Source: an uncultured Frankiales bacterium
GTDB taxonomy: Bacteria; Actinomycetota; Actinomycetes; Mycobacteriales; SCTD01
NCBI GenBank assembly: GCA_946479905.1
Contig: CAMLIA010000180.1
Span: forward strand, 1-8,519
DNA length: 8,519 nt
Direction of reading: 5' to 3'
The notes below the pieces were generated by a model that worked only from the letters and a program-made list of their open reading frames with translations, did no database searches and was not told the origin of the DNA. The position numbers and the translations under genes are program-made. Below, piece after piece: positions 1-6,459 of this stretch. How positions within the stretch are numbered: the first letter of the stretch is position 1; the number at the start of each line of letters is the position of its first letter.

Positions 1-138
1 CGTCCCGGTCGCTACGGTCACGCCGAGCGGGTCCGTGACCGCCACCGCCACCGGGGTCGTCGAATCGGTGGGCGTCTCGCCAACTTCGAACCGATGCGAC
101 AGCATGCTCGCCGAGGTGCGCAGGACCCGGGTCTTCAT
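1..138 (-). CDS. N-terminal part of a phage head-module protein (truncated by window edge)
   Basis: The reading frame starts at an ATG at 138-136 and is open for 46 codons to the window edge, so only the N-terminus is seen. It begins MKTRVLRTSASMLSHRFEVG and continues with a Thr/Val/Ala-rich stretch ending near GVTVATGT. That second half looks like an extended or beta-rich segment. The start is chosen because the stop of the upstream gene shares one base with this ATG (TGATG), the same junction used three more times in this module. The ribosome binding site is weak, which suits translation by reinitiation after the upstream gene. Its place after the capsid and two small accessory proteins would fit a head-tail connector or another virion protein. 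The visible sequence does not identify a family, and the function is unknown. Confidence 0.7.
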   Translation of the reverse strand, partial: MKTRVLRTSASMLSHRFEVGETPTDSTTPVAVAVTDPLGVTVATGT

Positions 139-419
139 CAGCCGATCCAGACCGAGCCCTCGACGCTGCCGGTCGCCGACAGGTACAGGCCGGCGGTCGC
201 CCGCAGGCCGTCCGCGAGGGCGAGCGGCGGCACCGAGGCATTCCCGGCCAGCTGCACCGACATCAGCACCGTGCCCGCCGCGGCCGAGGCGTTGTCGTAG
301 ATCTTCACGGTGTTCGTCGACCCGGAGGTGTCCCGGATTGAGCAGCCGCGGAACGTGCAGGGACCGGCGTTCACCACGCCGGTCCCTGTGACGTTGACCG
401 CGCTCGCCTGAGCTGTCAT
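138..419 (-). CDS. Small beta-rich phage structural protein, possible decoration or head accessory protein
   Basis: This 93-residue protein has no signal peptide or membrane segment. It is rich in Gly, Ser, Thr, Ala and Val, with alternating short hydrophobic strands: VNVTGTGVV (8-16), FRGCSIRDTSG (23-33), VKIYD (38-42), TVLMSVQLAG (50-59) and a C-terminal GLYLSATGSVEGSVWIG (77-93). This pattern suggests a small beta-sandwich. I associate similar small proteins with phage head modules, where a decoration or accessory capsid role is plausible, but that is inference. The frame is open further upstream to 698, but that part lies inside the preceding gene in another frame. The internal ATG at 419-417 is preferred because it overlaps the upstream stop by one base (TGATG). 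It has only a weak AGG upstream, so translation is probably coupled. Two cysteines (21 and 26) lie close together. Confidence 0.75.
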   Translation of the reverse strand: MTAQASAVNVTGTGVVNAGPCTFRGCSIRDTSGSTNTVKIYDNASAAAGTVLMSVQLAGNASVPPLALADGLRATAGLYLSATGSVEGSVWIG

Positions 420-829
420 CACCGCGCCTGGTAGGAGATCCGCACCGACCCGGCCGGGAGCTGGATGCCGGTGCCGGCGTGGATCATCTGGACGGTGACA
501 ACGTCTCCGGCCGACAGCGACAGGTCGCTGGCCGTGCCGGACAGGGTCATGTTCTCCCCGACCCACGCGGTGGAGTTCCCGGTGGCGTAGGAGCGGGAGG
601 CGGGCAGGGCCGAGCCGGAGCCGGCCGCGCCGCGGTTCCGCACGCTGATGGTGGTGTAGTTCGTGCCGTTCGCGGTCACGGCCGCCGACGGGATCCACCG
701 CACGGCCGTGATCACCGCGTTGAACGGCGCGACGAACGCGACCTGCTCGGTGTCGGTGCCGGCCGCGACCATCCCGGTGACCGGCACGGTGACGTTGTGG
801 TCGCCGCGGATCTCCCTGAGTGCAGGCAT
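419..829 (-). CDS. Phage head-module protein, possible capsid decoration protein
   Basis: This 136-residue protein directly follows the capsid polyprotein, where tailed phages often encode decoration or cement proteins. It is predicted to be beta-rich. Segments VAFVAPFNAVITAVRWIP (30-47), NYTTISVRNRGAAGSG (57-72), MTLSGTASDLSLSAGDVVTV (94-113) and LPAGSVRISYQ (124-134) alternate strands and Gly/Ser turns. The closing 'AGD...V...GTGIQLPAG' layout is one I associate with small phage virion proteins of the jelly-roll or head-fibre kind. No enzymatic motif, signal peptide or transmembrane helix is seen. The ATG at 829 is preceded by GGAG about 9 bases upstream, giving a usable ribosome binding site after a 44-base gap. 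It overlaps the next gene by one base. Assignment to a decoration role rests on position and composition only. Confidence 0.75.
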   Translation of the reverse strand: MPALREIRGDHNVTVPVTGMVAAGTDTEQVAFVAPFNAVITAVRWIPSAAVTANGTNYTTISVRNRGAAGSGSALPASRSYATGNSTAWVGENMTLSGTASDLSLSAGDVVTVQMIHAGTGIQLPAGSVRISYQAR

Positions 830-873
830 GGTGATGTACTCCGATCTTTCGCTGTTCGCTCAGGTGGCCCGGG
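830..873 (-). other. 44-base intergenic gap after the capsid gene
   Basis: This is the largest non-coding gap inside the operon. It carries the GGAG ribosome binding site of the next gene. No convincing hairpin-plus-U-tract terminator and no recognisable promoter is visible, so transcription probably reads through. Confidence 0.5.
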
Positions 874-3800
874 TCAGACGACGTTCTTGTAGAACCCGCG
901 GTGGTCCAGCACGGTGCTGCCGTAGATGTGCCGGATCTTGTACGTGACCTTGTCGGCGTCGAACATCGAGCCCACGGTCGGGTCGCTTTGCGTGAACAGC
1001 TCCGGGTCCTGGCGGCCGTTGTAGAAACCGACCTCGATGGTGGGCACCTTCGCCGGGTCCGCGACCGCGACCCAGTCGTTCTGGTCGCTGTAGTAGTCGA
1101 TGACGATCGGCTGGTTCATCCGGGAGTGAATGTTCGGGATGTCGGTCGCCCCACCCACCGGCGCGCCGCTCGGCAGAGCGACCAGGGACGTGGCGAGCTG
1201 CCAGGCCAGCTCCTCCAGCGCCGACGGCACGATCAGTGTCTGGGGGACGATGCTGAGGATGTCCTTGGTGTCGCCGTAGCTCGACTGCTGCCGCATCGCG
1301 GCCCGGACGCCCGACAGCGCCGACCCCGACAGCGCCGAGGAGCCGAGGTTGCCGTGGCTGGAGTGGAAGAGGGGGATCCCGTCGTACGTCATCGGCGGGT
1401 TGACGACGAAGAAGTCCATCACGAACCTGAACAACGTCTGCGCCGCCGCGTAGCCCAGCTTCGTCGGGATCCGGGAGATCGCACGCACGTCGTCGTTGGC
1501 GATCATCTCGAACGTGATGCTCTCGATCCCGCCCTTCTTCGTCGGCGCGTACGTGACCTCCTCGTTCCCGGGGCTGGTCAGGTCCTGGTACGGGGCGCCC
1601 TGCGGCACGACCGGCAGGGTGCCATACCCGCCGACACGCTCCACCCTCTGGGTGCGGAAGTCGTTCAGCGGCACGATCGAGCTGACGACCTGCCGCCAGA
1701 TGGACAGGTCCGGCCGCGCGTACTCCGCGACCATCCGCCGGGTGATCGAGTCGCCGAGCACCAGGTTCCACGAGGTGGAGTCCATGCCCTCGCGGACGCG
1801 GGCGGCGCCCTCCTCCACCCGGATCCGGTCACCGGAGTCGTAGACGCCGAGCGACTCGCGCAGGATCACGCGGTTCACGTCGGTGTCCCAGGCGAGCGGA
1901 CGGTGACCGGTGATCTCGGCCCAGGCCTGCCGGAAGCTGCGGAAGCCCTCAGAGAAGTTCCCGGCGAAGAAGTTGTCGAGCGCCTTGACCTTCTTGTCGA
2001 ACGCCTCCTGCGTGACCTTCGTGCTGGCGACGGACGGCATGAGCTGCGCCCGCTCCATCACGCTCATCGTGGCCTTCAGCGCGGAGACCTGCGCGTCCAC
2101 GTCGGCCTCGGTGATGCGGTCCGGCAGGGCATCCCTGATGCCCTCGACGACCGAGAGCGGCAGGCCGGCGTCCTCGACCTTCGCCTTGATCATCAGGCCG
2201 CCCATGAACGAGCCCTTGGCCACGGCCGCGGCCTCGGTCTCCCGCTCCGGCTTCGGCTCGTCCCGGTCGCCGTCGGCCTCGGCCGCACGGGCCAGGCCGA
2301 CCTTCGCCAGCTCCTCGTCGCTCGCCTCCGCGAACGCGGCGAGGATCTCCTCCTTGGTGGGCACGTCGCCCCCTTCCTCGGCGGGCTCGGTGCCCGTCCC
2401 GTCCGTGTCTTCGATCCCGCCCGCGACCATCCGGGTCGCCAGCCCACCGGCGGCGGGGTCCGCCACCAGGTCAGCTGAATTCACCTGCGTGATCGCGGTC
2501 GCTTCCTGAATCCGCCGGCCACCCTCGGTGACCGACTTGAACCGGGCCATGACGTCATGGGACAGCCCGATCAGCGGCGGCAGACCCGCCTCCTGCGCGG
2601 CGATCGTCGCGTCGAGCGCCTCCGCGGCGTGCGTCGCCGACGGCAACAGGTGCAGGTCCGCTTCGATGCCGTCGACGGTCGCCTCGACGTTCCGGTAGCT
2701 GCCGACCAACCCCGCGATCGTCGAGGTCCGCAGCTCTTCATCGGTCCGGTGATGGTCGTACGCGCGTGCACCCTCGTACAGGTGCGCGGCCTCCCGCATC
2801 ACCGCCTCGGGGTACCGGCGCCGGTTCTTGGAGTCGCCGTAGGCGATGATCCGGACCCGGAACACCCGGCCGCCGTCGCCGTCCTCACCCTTGGCCTCCA
2901 GGACCCGGCCGACAAGCTGGGCGCGCTCTACCGACTCGGCGGCCGAGGCCTTGCCGCGCACCGGCGCGGCGGGCGCCTTCGGGGCCGCCTTCCCGGCCTT
3001 ACCCGTCATCGCGGTCGTCCCCTTGGCGGCCTTCAGGCTCAGGGACTTGCTCGCCCGCAGTTCCTTCAGCAGCTCCGGCGTAACCTTGCCGTCGGCCTTC
3101 ACGCCGAGGGCCTTCTGCGCCTTCTTCACCGCCGCCGTGGTCAACGGCCCGAGCTTCCCGTCGACCGCGAGCTTCCGGCCCTTGCTGTCGGTGAGGCCCA
3201 GGCGATTCAGCGCCTCCTGCAACTGCCGGACATGCGCGTCACCGCCCTTCTTGCCGTAGCCGGTCCCGGTGTTCGACTTCGCGTCGTAGGACAGCGGCGC
3301 GAACTGGCCGCCGTTCGCGGACCCGGCCGGCGCACGCGGATGCGCCTGAGCGTTCCACGCCTCCCCGGCCGCCGCGGCCTCGCCGTCGTCGTTCGGGGAG
3401 GTGAACTCGCCGCTCATCACATCGTCGTCATCGCCGTCCGGGTCGTCGTCCGGTGCCGGAGCGTACGTCCGTACGACCTCCGACGGCTCCCCGAGCGTCA
3501 CCGTGCCGTTCTCGATGCTGTAGGTGCACTGGAACAGGTCACTGCCGTGCTCGTAGACGACGTCGGTGGTGGTGATGTCCGCGACCCACACGAAGGCGTA
3601 CGTCTGCCCGGTCGCGGCCACGACCCGCTTGCGGATCGCGTCGGTGACCGCGCTGATGATGTCGGAGAACGACAGCTCCCCGTTGATCATCGCCTCGGCC
3701 GCCTGACCGTCATCGGCGATCTCGATCCCGAGTTTCTTCGCCGCCGCGCGGATCTTCGCCTTGATCTTGCTCAGCTGGTCGGCGGAGTACGGCTTCTGGT

Positions 3801-4248
3801 TGTCGGCCTGGTTGATGTACGACCAGGCGGCCTTGACGTGCTTCTCGGTGTCGAGCGGGTACCGCTTCTTCCCGTCGTCCTGCCAGCCCGGGTCGGCGTA
3901 CTCCACATCCCCGTACGGCTTCTTGCCGTCGGCCTCGCCGGTGCGGCGCTCGACGGTGCCGTCCACGGACTCGGTGACACGCACGGCCGGTTCCTGGTCC
4001 ACCACTCGGTAGGCCGCCTCGATCGCGTCGTCGGCCGTGAACTGCACTCCGCGCTTGGCCAGTGCGTACCCGATCGCATTCGCGATCCGCGAGACCTCCG
4101 GCGGTGCACTGTCGATGACGGCCTGGTCTTCGACGGGCACCCGCACCGCGCCCGCACCGCCGAAACCCGCCGTCGCGGCCTCCTGGCAGCACGCCGGGCA
4201 CCGCGGGTCGAAGTCCTCGTCGCCGTGCTGGCTGTGATCGACCGCCAT
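874..4248 (-). CDS. Capsid polyprotein: prohead protease, scaffold-like region and HK97-fold major capsid protein
   Basis: This single uninterrupted 1124-residue frame carries several head functions. In order: a Cys/His segment (H5, H8, C17, C20, C21); a module around 111-176 with YADPGWQDDGKKRYPLDTE and AAWSYINQADN, resembling what I recall as DUF6582; a WVADI...VVYE segment (about 183-263); an HPRAPAGSANGGQF linker (303-316); a peptidoglycan-binding-like repeat (about 325-400); a Lys/Ala/Pro linker; a prohead-protease-like domain (about 439-605) with candidate catalytic H499/H500 and S563 in GLSHDV; an acidic helical region (about 610-740); and the capsid domain (about 741-1124), containing YDGIPLFHSSHGNL (955-968) as in Mu gpT-like capsid proteins. 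A typical protease or capsid gene is only 200-400 residues. The ATG at 4248 overlaps the upstream stop by one base and has GGAG 8 bases before it. The protease presumably trims the polyprotein during procapsid maturation. The capsid call is firm, the protease call good, and the small modules tentative. Confidence 0.92.
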   Translation of the reverse strand: MAVDHSQHGDEDFDPRCPACCQEAATAGFGGAGAVRVPVEDQAVIDSAPPEVSRIANAIGYALAKRGVQFTADDAIEAAYRVVDQEPAVRVTESVDGTVERRTGEADGKKPYGDVEYADPGWQDDGKKRYPLDTEKHVKAAWSYINQADNQKPYSADQLSKIKAKIRAAAKKLGIEIADDGQAAEAMINGELSFSDIISAVTDAIRKRVVAATGQTYAFVWVADITTTDVVYEHGSDLFQCTYSIENGTVTLGEPSEVVRTYAPAPDDDPDGDDDDVMSGEFTSPNDDGEAAAAGEAWNAQAHPRAPAGSANGGQFAPLSYDAKSNTGTGYGKKGGDAHVRQLQEALNRLGLTDSKGRKLAVDGKLGPLTTAAVKKAQKALGVKADGKVTPELLKELRASKSLSLKAAKGTTAMTGKAGKAAPKAPAAPVRGKASAAESVERAQLVGRVLEAKGEDGDGGRVFRVRIIAYGDSKNRRRYPEAVMREAAHLYEGARAYDHHRTDEELRTSTIAGLVGSYRNVEATVDGIEADLHLLPSATHAAEALDATIAAQEAGLPPLIGLSHDVMARFKSVTEGGRRIQEATAITQVNSADLVADPAAGGLATRMVAGGIEDTDGTGTEPAEEGGDVPTKEEILAAFAEASDEELAKVGLARAAEADGDRDEPKPERETEAAAVAKGSFMGGLMIKAKVEDAGLPLSVVEGIRDALPDRITEADVDAQVSALKATMSVMERAQLMPSVASTKVTQEAFDKKVKALDNFFAGNFSEGFRSFRQAWAEITGHRPLAWDTDVNRVILRESLGVYDSGDRIRVEEGAARVREGMDSTSWNLVLGDSITRRMVAEYARPDLSIWRQVVSSIVPLNDFRTQRVERVGGYGTLPVVPQGAPYQDLTSPGNEEVTYAPTKKGGIESITFEMIANDDVRAISRIPTKLGYAAAQTLFRFVMDFFVVNPPMTYDGIPLFHSSHGNLGSSALSGSALSGVRAAMRQQSSYGDTKDILSIVPQTLIVPSALEELAWQLATSLVALPSGAPVGGATDIPNIHSRMNQPIVIDYYSDQNDWVAVADPAKVPTIEVGFYNGRQDPELFTQSDPTVGSMFDADKVTYKIRHIYGSTVLDHRGFYKNVV
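877..2028 (-). other. Major capsid protein domain (HK97-fold, gpT-like) within the polyprotein
   Basis: Residues about 741-1124 of the polyprotein give roughly 384 residues, a normal size for a mature capsid subunit. The segment starts with a helical N-arm (TKVTQEAFDKKVKALDNFF). It has a central DFRTQRVERVGGYGTLPVV stretch, where an HK97-type E-loop and spine could lie. The motif YDGIPLFHSSHGNL, followed by VPQTLIVPSALEELAWQL, resembles Mu gpT-like and related capsid proteins. It ends with IYGSTVLDHRGFYKNVV. The N-terminal boundary is my estimate. The real maturation cleavage site cannot be read from sequence. Confidence 0.85.
1310..1339 (-). repeat. 15-base tandem duplication in the capsid gene (SALSG x2)
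   Basis: Two adjacent 15-base units (1310-1324 and 1325-1339) match at 14 of 15 positions. They encode the pentapeptide SALSG twice (residues 971-980 of the polyprotein), just after the FHSSHGNL motif of the capsid domain. The reading frame is preserved. Confidence 0.85.
2434..2934 (-). other. Prohead (capsid maturation) protease domain within the polyprotein
   Basis: Residues about 439-605 resemble phage prohead serine proteases, which degrade scaffold and trim capsid subunits inside the procapsid. The domain opens with RAQLVGRVLEAK and VFRVRIIAYGDSKNRRRYP. It then has YDHH (497-500) as the candidate catalytic histidine, and GLSHDV (561-566) with S563 as the candidate nucleophile. It closes with ITQVNSADLVADPAAGG, a typical ending in which the domain runs into a linker. 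The third catalytic residue is not assigned. Being fused in cis to its own substrate is unusual compared with the common separate-gene arrangement. Confidence 0.72.
3049..3276 (-). other. Peptidoglycan-binding-like domain within the polyprotein
   Basis: Residues about 325-400 read as a PG_binding_1-type repeat: HVRQLQEALNRLG (339-351), then AVDGKLGPLTTAAVKKAQKA (361-380), then LGVKADGKVTPELLKELR. The VDG-x-LGP-x-T-x-x-AVK-x-x-Q core is the family hallmark, and there is a second short KADGKVTPELL element. The domain normally binds cell-wall peptidoglycan in hydrolases and lysins. Here it precedes a prohead protease, so the wall-binding activity is uncertain and it may serve as a structural or assembly module. 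Confidence 0.7.
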
Positions 4249-4781
4249 CAGGATGACTCCGTCTCCGCGAACTTCCGCAGCTTCGAGATCAGCGTCGAGC
4301 GCGGGTGATCCCGGCCCTCCTCAACCTCCAGCGCCCGGCGCGCGCGGTCCCGGTCGTCGCCGACCCAGTCCAGGACCGCGTCCGCGTTTCCATCCGGGAC
4401 CTCGCCGCTCCCGTAGTCCTGCTCCTCCTCGAGGTCTTCGCGGTTGTTCGGCAGGGCCTGCCCCTCGGAGAACCGGCCGTCCACCGCCGGGTGCCCCGCC
4501 TCCGGGCCGCTCCGCCCGTCCGGGCCGTCCTCCACCGGCACGCTCGTCTCCGCCGCGGACGGCCGAGCGTCGGCGAATGCCTTCGTGGCCTCGTCCGAGC
4601 CCTCCCAGCGGCGCAGGCCGGCCGTCGAGGGGTGGTTCGTCAGCGCGAACACGCCGTCCTTGGTGATGATCCGGTCGCCGCCGGTCCGCAGCCGCACCGC
4701 AGTGCCGCCCTCGACCTCGGTGACGTCCAGGACCTCGGTGTCGGCCAGGCCCAGGTAGCGCGCGGCCTCGAATCGATCCAT
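4248..4781 (-). CDS. Phage head-module protein of unknown function
   Basis: This 177-residue acidic protein lies between the portal and the capsid polyprotein. The N-terminal part (1-50) has alternating strands, EVLDVTEVEGGTAVRLRTGG then DRIITKDGVFALTNHP, like a small beta-domain. The middle (about 70-128) is Pro/Gly/Glu-rich and probably disordered. The C-terminal part (about 130-172, NADAVLDWVGDDRDRARRAL then HPRSTLISKLRKFAE) looks like a short helical module that I associate with actinophage virion proteins. No catalytic motif, signal peptide or membrane segment is present. The ATG at 4781 follows the portal stop after one base and is preceded by GGGAGAGG, a strong ribosome binding site. 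Its stop overlaps the polyprotein start by one base. It could be a minor head protein or an assembly factor, and neither is shown by the sequence. Confidence 0.8.
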   Translation of the reverse strand: MDRFEAARYLGLADTEVLDVTEVEGGTAVRLRTGGDRIITKDGVFALTNHPSTAGLRRWEGSDEATKAFADARPSAAETSVPVEDGPDGRSGPEAGHPAVDGRFSEGQALPNNREDLEEEQDYGSGEVPDGNADAVLDWVGDDRDRARRALEVEEGRDHPRSTLISKLRKFAETESS

Positions 4782-4782
4782 G

Positions 4783-6459
4783 TCAACCTCTCCCTACGGG
4801 GTTCTTGCCTTTGCGGGCGCCGGGCGGGTAACCGAAGACGTCCTGGAACCACGCGCTCGCGGTGCGCTTGGCCATCTCGACGTCGCCGTCCATGTGCTTG
4901 AGCAGGTGCCGGTACAGCGTCGTCCACGGGTGCGGGGTCCCGACCCACTTGGACAGCCCCACCGGATCCCGCGTCCAGTAGTGATGCAGCTGCTCGGCGT
5001 TCCCCCGCGTCGAGTGACGGCGGCGGCGTCGCGCCTCCGCGGCCTGGGCGTCGTCGACCGCCGTCGCAATGTCGTCCGGGTTGGCCTCCGGCGAGTCCAG
5101 CTCCGCGGTGTACGGGATGCCCATGTAGGACTCCCACGCCTTCTTCGCCGCGACCCGCGCGGCCTCCGGCGACAGGGCCCCGATCTGCTGGAGCTTCTCC
5201 AGGCCCGTCGACAGGTTCAACAGCACCTGCGCGGTGATCTGCGCGTCCGCCGCCGCGATCTCCGGGCCGCTGATCGTCACCGTCTGGGACGCCGGGATCT
5301 CGTACGTCTGCCCCGTCCGGGGGTCCGTCGCCTCGACCGTCGCCGGGATCCGTCGAGCGCGCACCGCCTGGTCGACCTGGAAGCGGGTCAGCTCCGCCTG
5401 ACAGGCGAGCCACATGTTCTGGATCGCGCCGACCCGGCGCCGCACCGGCTCGGCCATCGTCATCGACGTCGCCCGGTTCGCGCCCTCCGGCTCGGCCAGC
5501 CAGGTTTTCGCGAGGCCCGACCCTGCCGCCACCTGCGTCAATACCGACTGCGCGGCCTGACTGTCCTCGAACGCGCCCGTGCTGACGGTCTTCGGCTCCC
5601 ACTTCACCGCCGAGTTGTGGACCTCCACCGACCCGGACGGCGGGACGTGCGTGCCGCGGCGTGCCGCGACGAACTTGTCGACCTCGTCCTGGCCGCCCTC
5701 GACCGTGACGTCCCAGACCATGTAGCGGGCCAGCGCCGTCCGGTCGATGAGGTTCGACAGCACGGTGTCGTAGGAGTCGAGCTGATCCAGGATCGGGCCG
5801 AGGAAGCTGAACCCGCGCACGTCCGTCGACAGCGTCTTGAAGCTGGCCCAGAACTGAGCCTGCCCCTCGCGTAGCCCGGTCAGGTCGTTGACCTCGACGA
5901 CGCTCAGCTCACGGCCGCCCTCGCCACCCGCCGGGCGGTCGAGGGTCACACCGATCGGCCACCAGGCGTTCCCGCCGCGCAGCTGCACCTCGGCGATCCG
6001 GCCCGGCTCGATCGGCGACAACCTGACGACACCGGAGATCGGCCCGGTCAGCATCTCCAGCAGCGTCTCCCCCAGCAGCAGATGCGACCGCAGCAGCAGG
6101 TCCTGGCGGTCCTTCAGCGCGTTCTTCGGGTCGGTCCAGAACGCATCGACGACCTGTCGCACCGCCGGGTTCGTCACCTGATACGACACGCCGGAGTCAC
6201 CGACGCAGAAGGAGACGAACGTGTCGATGATCGCCCGGGCCATCGGGTTCGACCGGTAGGCATTGACCGCGTAGATCCGCGCCTTCTCCGCCGTCCACCA
6301 CGGCACCTCGCGCGTGCCGGCCGTGCCGGCGGGCCGGAAGCCGACGTCACCGTCGATCGGGTCGACGCCGTACTGGCCGCCCCACGCGCCCGTCGCGATG
6401 AGCTGCTGCGGCGTGACCGCCTCCGTCGTACGGCGCGCGGGAACCAGCCAGGGACGCAT
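4783..6459 (-). CDS. Phage portal protein with a C-terminal extension
   Basis: This 558-residue protein has the features of a tailed-phage portal, the dodecameric ring at one capsid vertex through which DNA enters and leaves. Supporting stretches are RIYAVNAYRSNPMARAIIDT (61-80), LLLRSHLLLGETLLEML (121-137), LSPIEPGRIAEV (147-158), LIDRTALARYMVWDV (237-251) and ANRATSMTMAEPVRRRVGAI (327-346). These match the conserved wing, stem and clip regions of portal families. After a basic RRRRRHS run (477-483), residues about 490-558 form an extra module: LHHYWTRDPVGLSKWVGTPH, then AKRTASAWFQDVFG and PPGARKGKNP. The ATG at 6459 shares one base with the stop of the upstream membrane-protein gene (TGATG). 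The ribosome binding site is weak, so translation is probably coupled. Its position next to the terminase agrees with the call. Confidence 0.9.
   Translation of the reverse strand: MRPWLVPARRTTEAVTPQQLIATGAWGGQYGVDPIDGDVGFRPAGTAGTREVPWWTAEKARIYAVNAYRSNPMARAIIDTFVSFCVGDSGVSYQVTNPAVRQVVDAFWTDPKNALKDRQDLLLRSHLLLGETLLEMLTGPISGVVRLSPIEPGRIAEVQLRGGNAWWPIGVTLDRPAGGEGGRELSVVEVNDLTGLREGQAQFWASFKTLSTDVRGFSFLGPILDQLDSYDTVLSNLIDRTALARYMVWDVTVEGGQDEVDKFVAARRGTHVPPSGSVEVHNSAVKWEPKTVSTGAFEDSQAAQSVLTQVAAGSGLAKTWLAEPEGANRATSMTMAEPVRRRVGAIQNMWLACQAELTRFQVDQAVRARRIPATVEATDPRTGQTYEIPASQTVTISGPEIAAADAQITAQVLLNLSTGLEKLQQIGALSPEAARVAAKKAWESYMGIPYTAELDSPEANPDDIATAVDDAQAAEARRRRRHSTRGNAEQLHHYWTRDPVGLSKWVGTPHPWTTLYRHLLKHMDGDVEMAKRTASAWFQDVFGYPPGARKGKNPVGRG

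Noticed and set aside
420..698. N-terminal extension of the 93-residue protein gene to 698
   Set aside because: The extension is entirely inside the 136-residue gene in another frame and translates to Arg/His-rich sequence. The TGATG junction supports the start at 419.
901..2478. 525-codon plus-strand frame opposite the capsid domain
   Set aside because: Composition dominated by Arg, Asp, Val and Leu. No motif, and antisense to the capsid gene.
3049..3276. Interpretation of the wall-binding-like repeat as evidence of an endolysin gene
   Set aside because: No amidase, glycosidase or peptidase catalytic domain is attached. The neighbouring domains belong to capsid assembly.
2557..4308. 583-codon open frame on the plus strand opposite the capsid polyprotein
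   Set aside because: Arg/Leu/Val-rich translation without any domain. It is the antisense shadow of a strongly supported gene in high-GC DNA, where such long false frames are common.
4640..5602. 320-codon minus-strand frame overlapping portal and the 177-residue gene
   Set aside because: It lies in another frame within two supported genes and is Gly/Arg/Asp-rich without motifs.
4780..5874. 364-codon plus-strand frame opposite the portal
   Set aside because: Arg-rich translation typical of GC-driven antisense frames, with no credible function.
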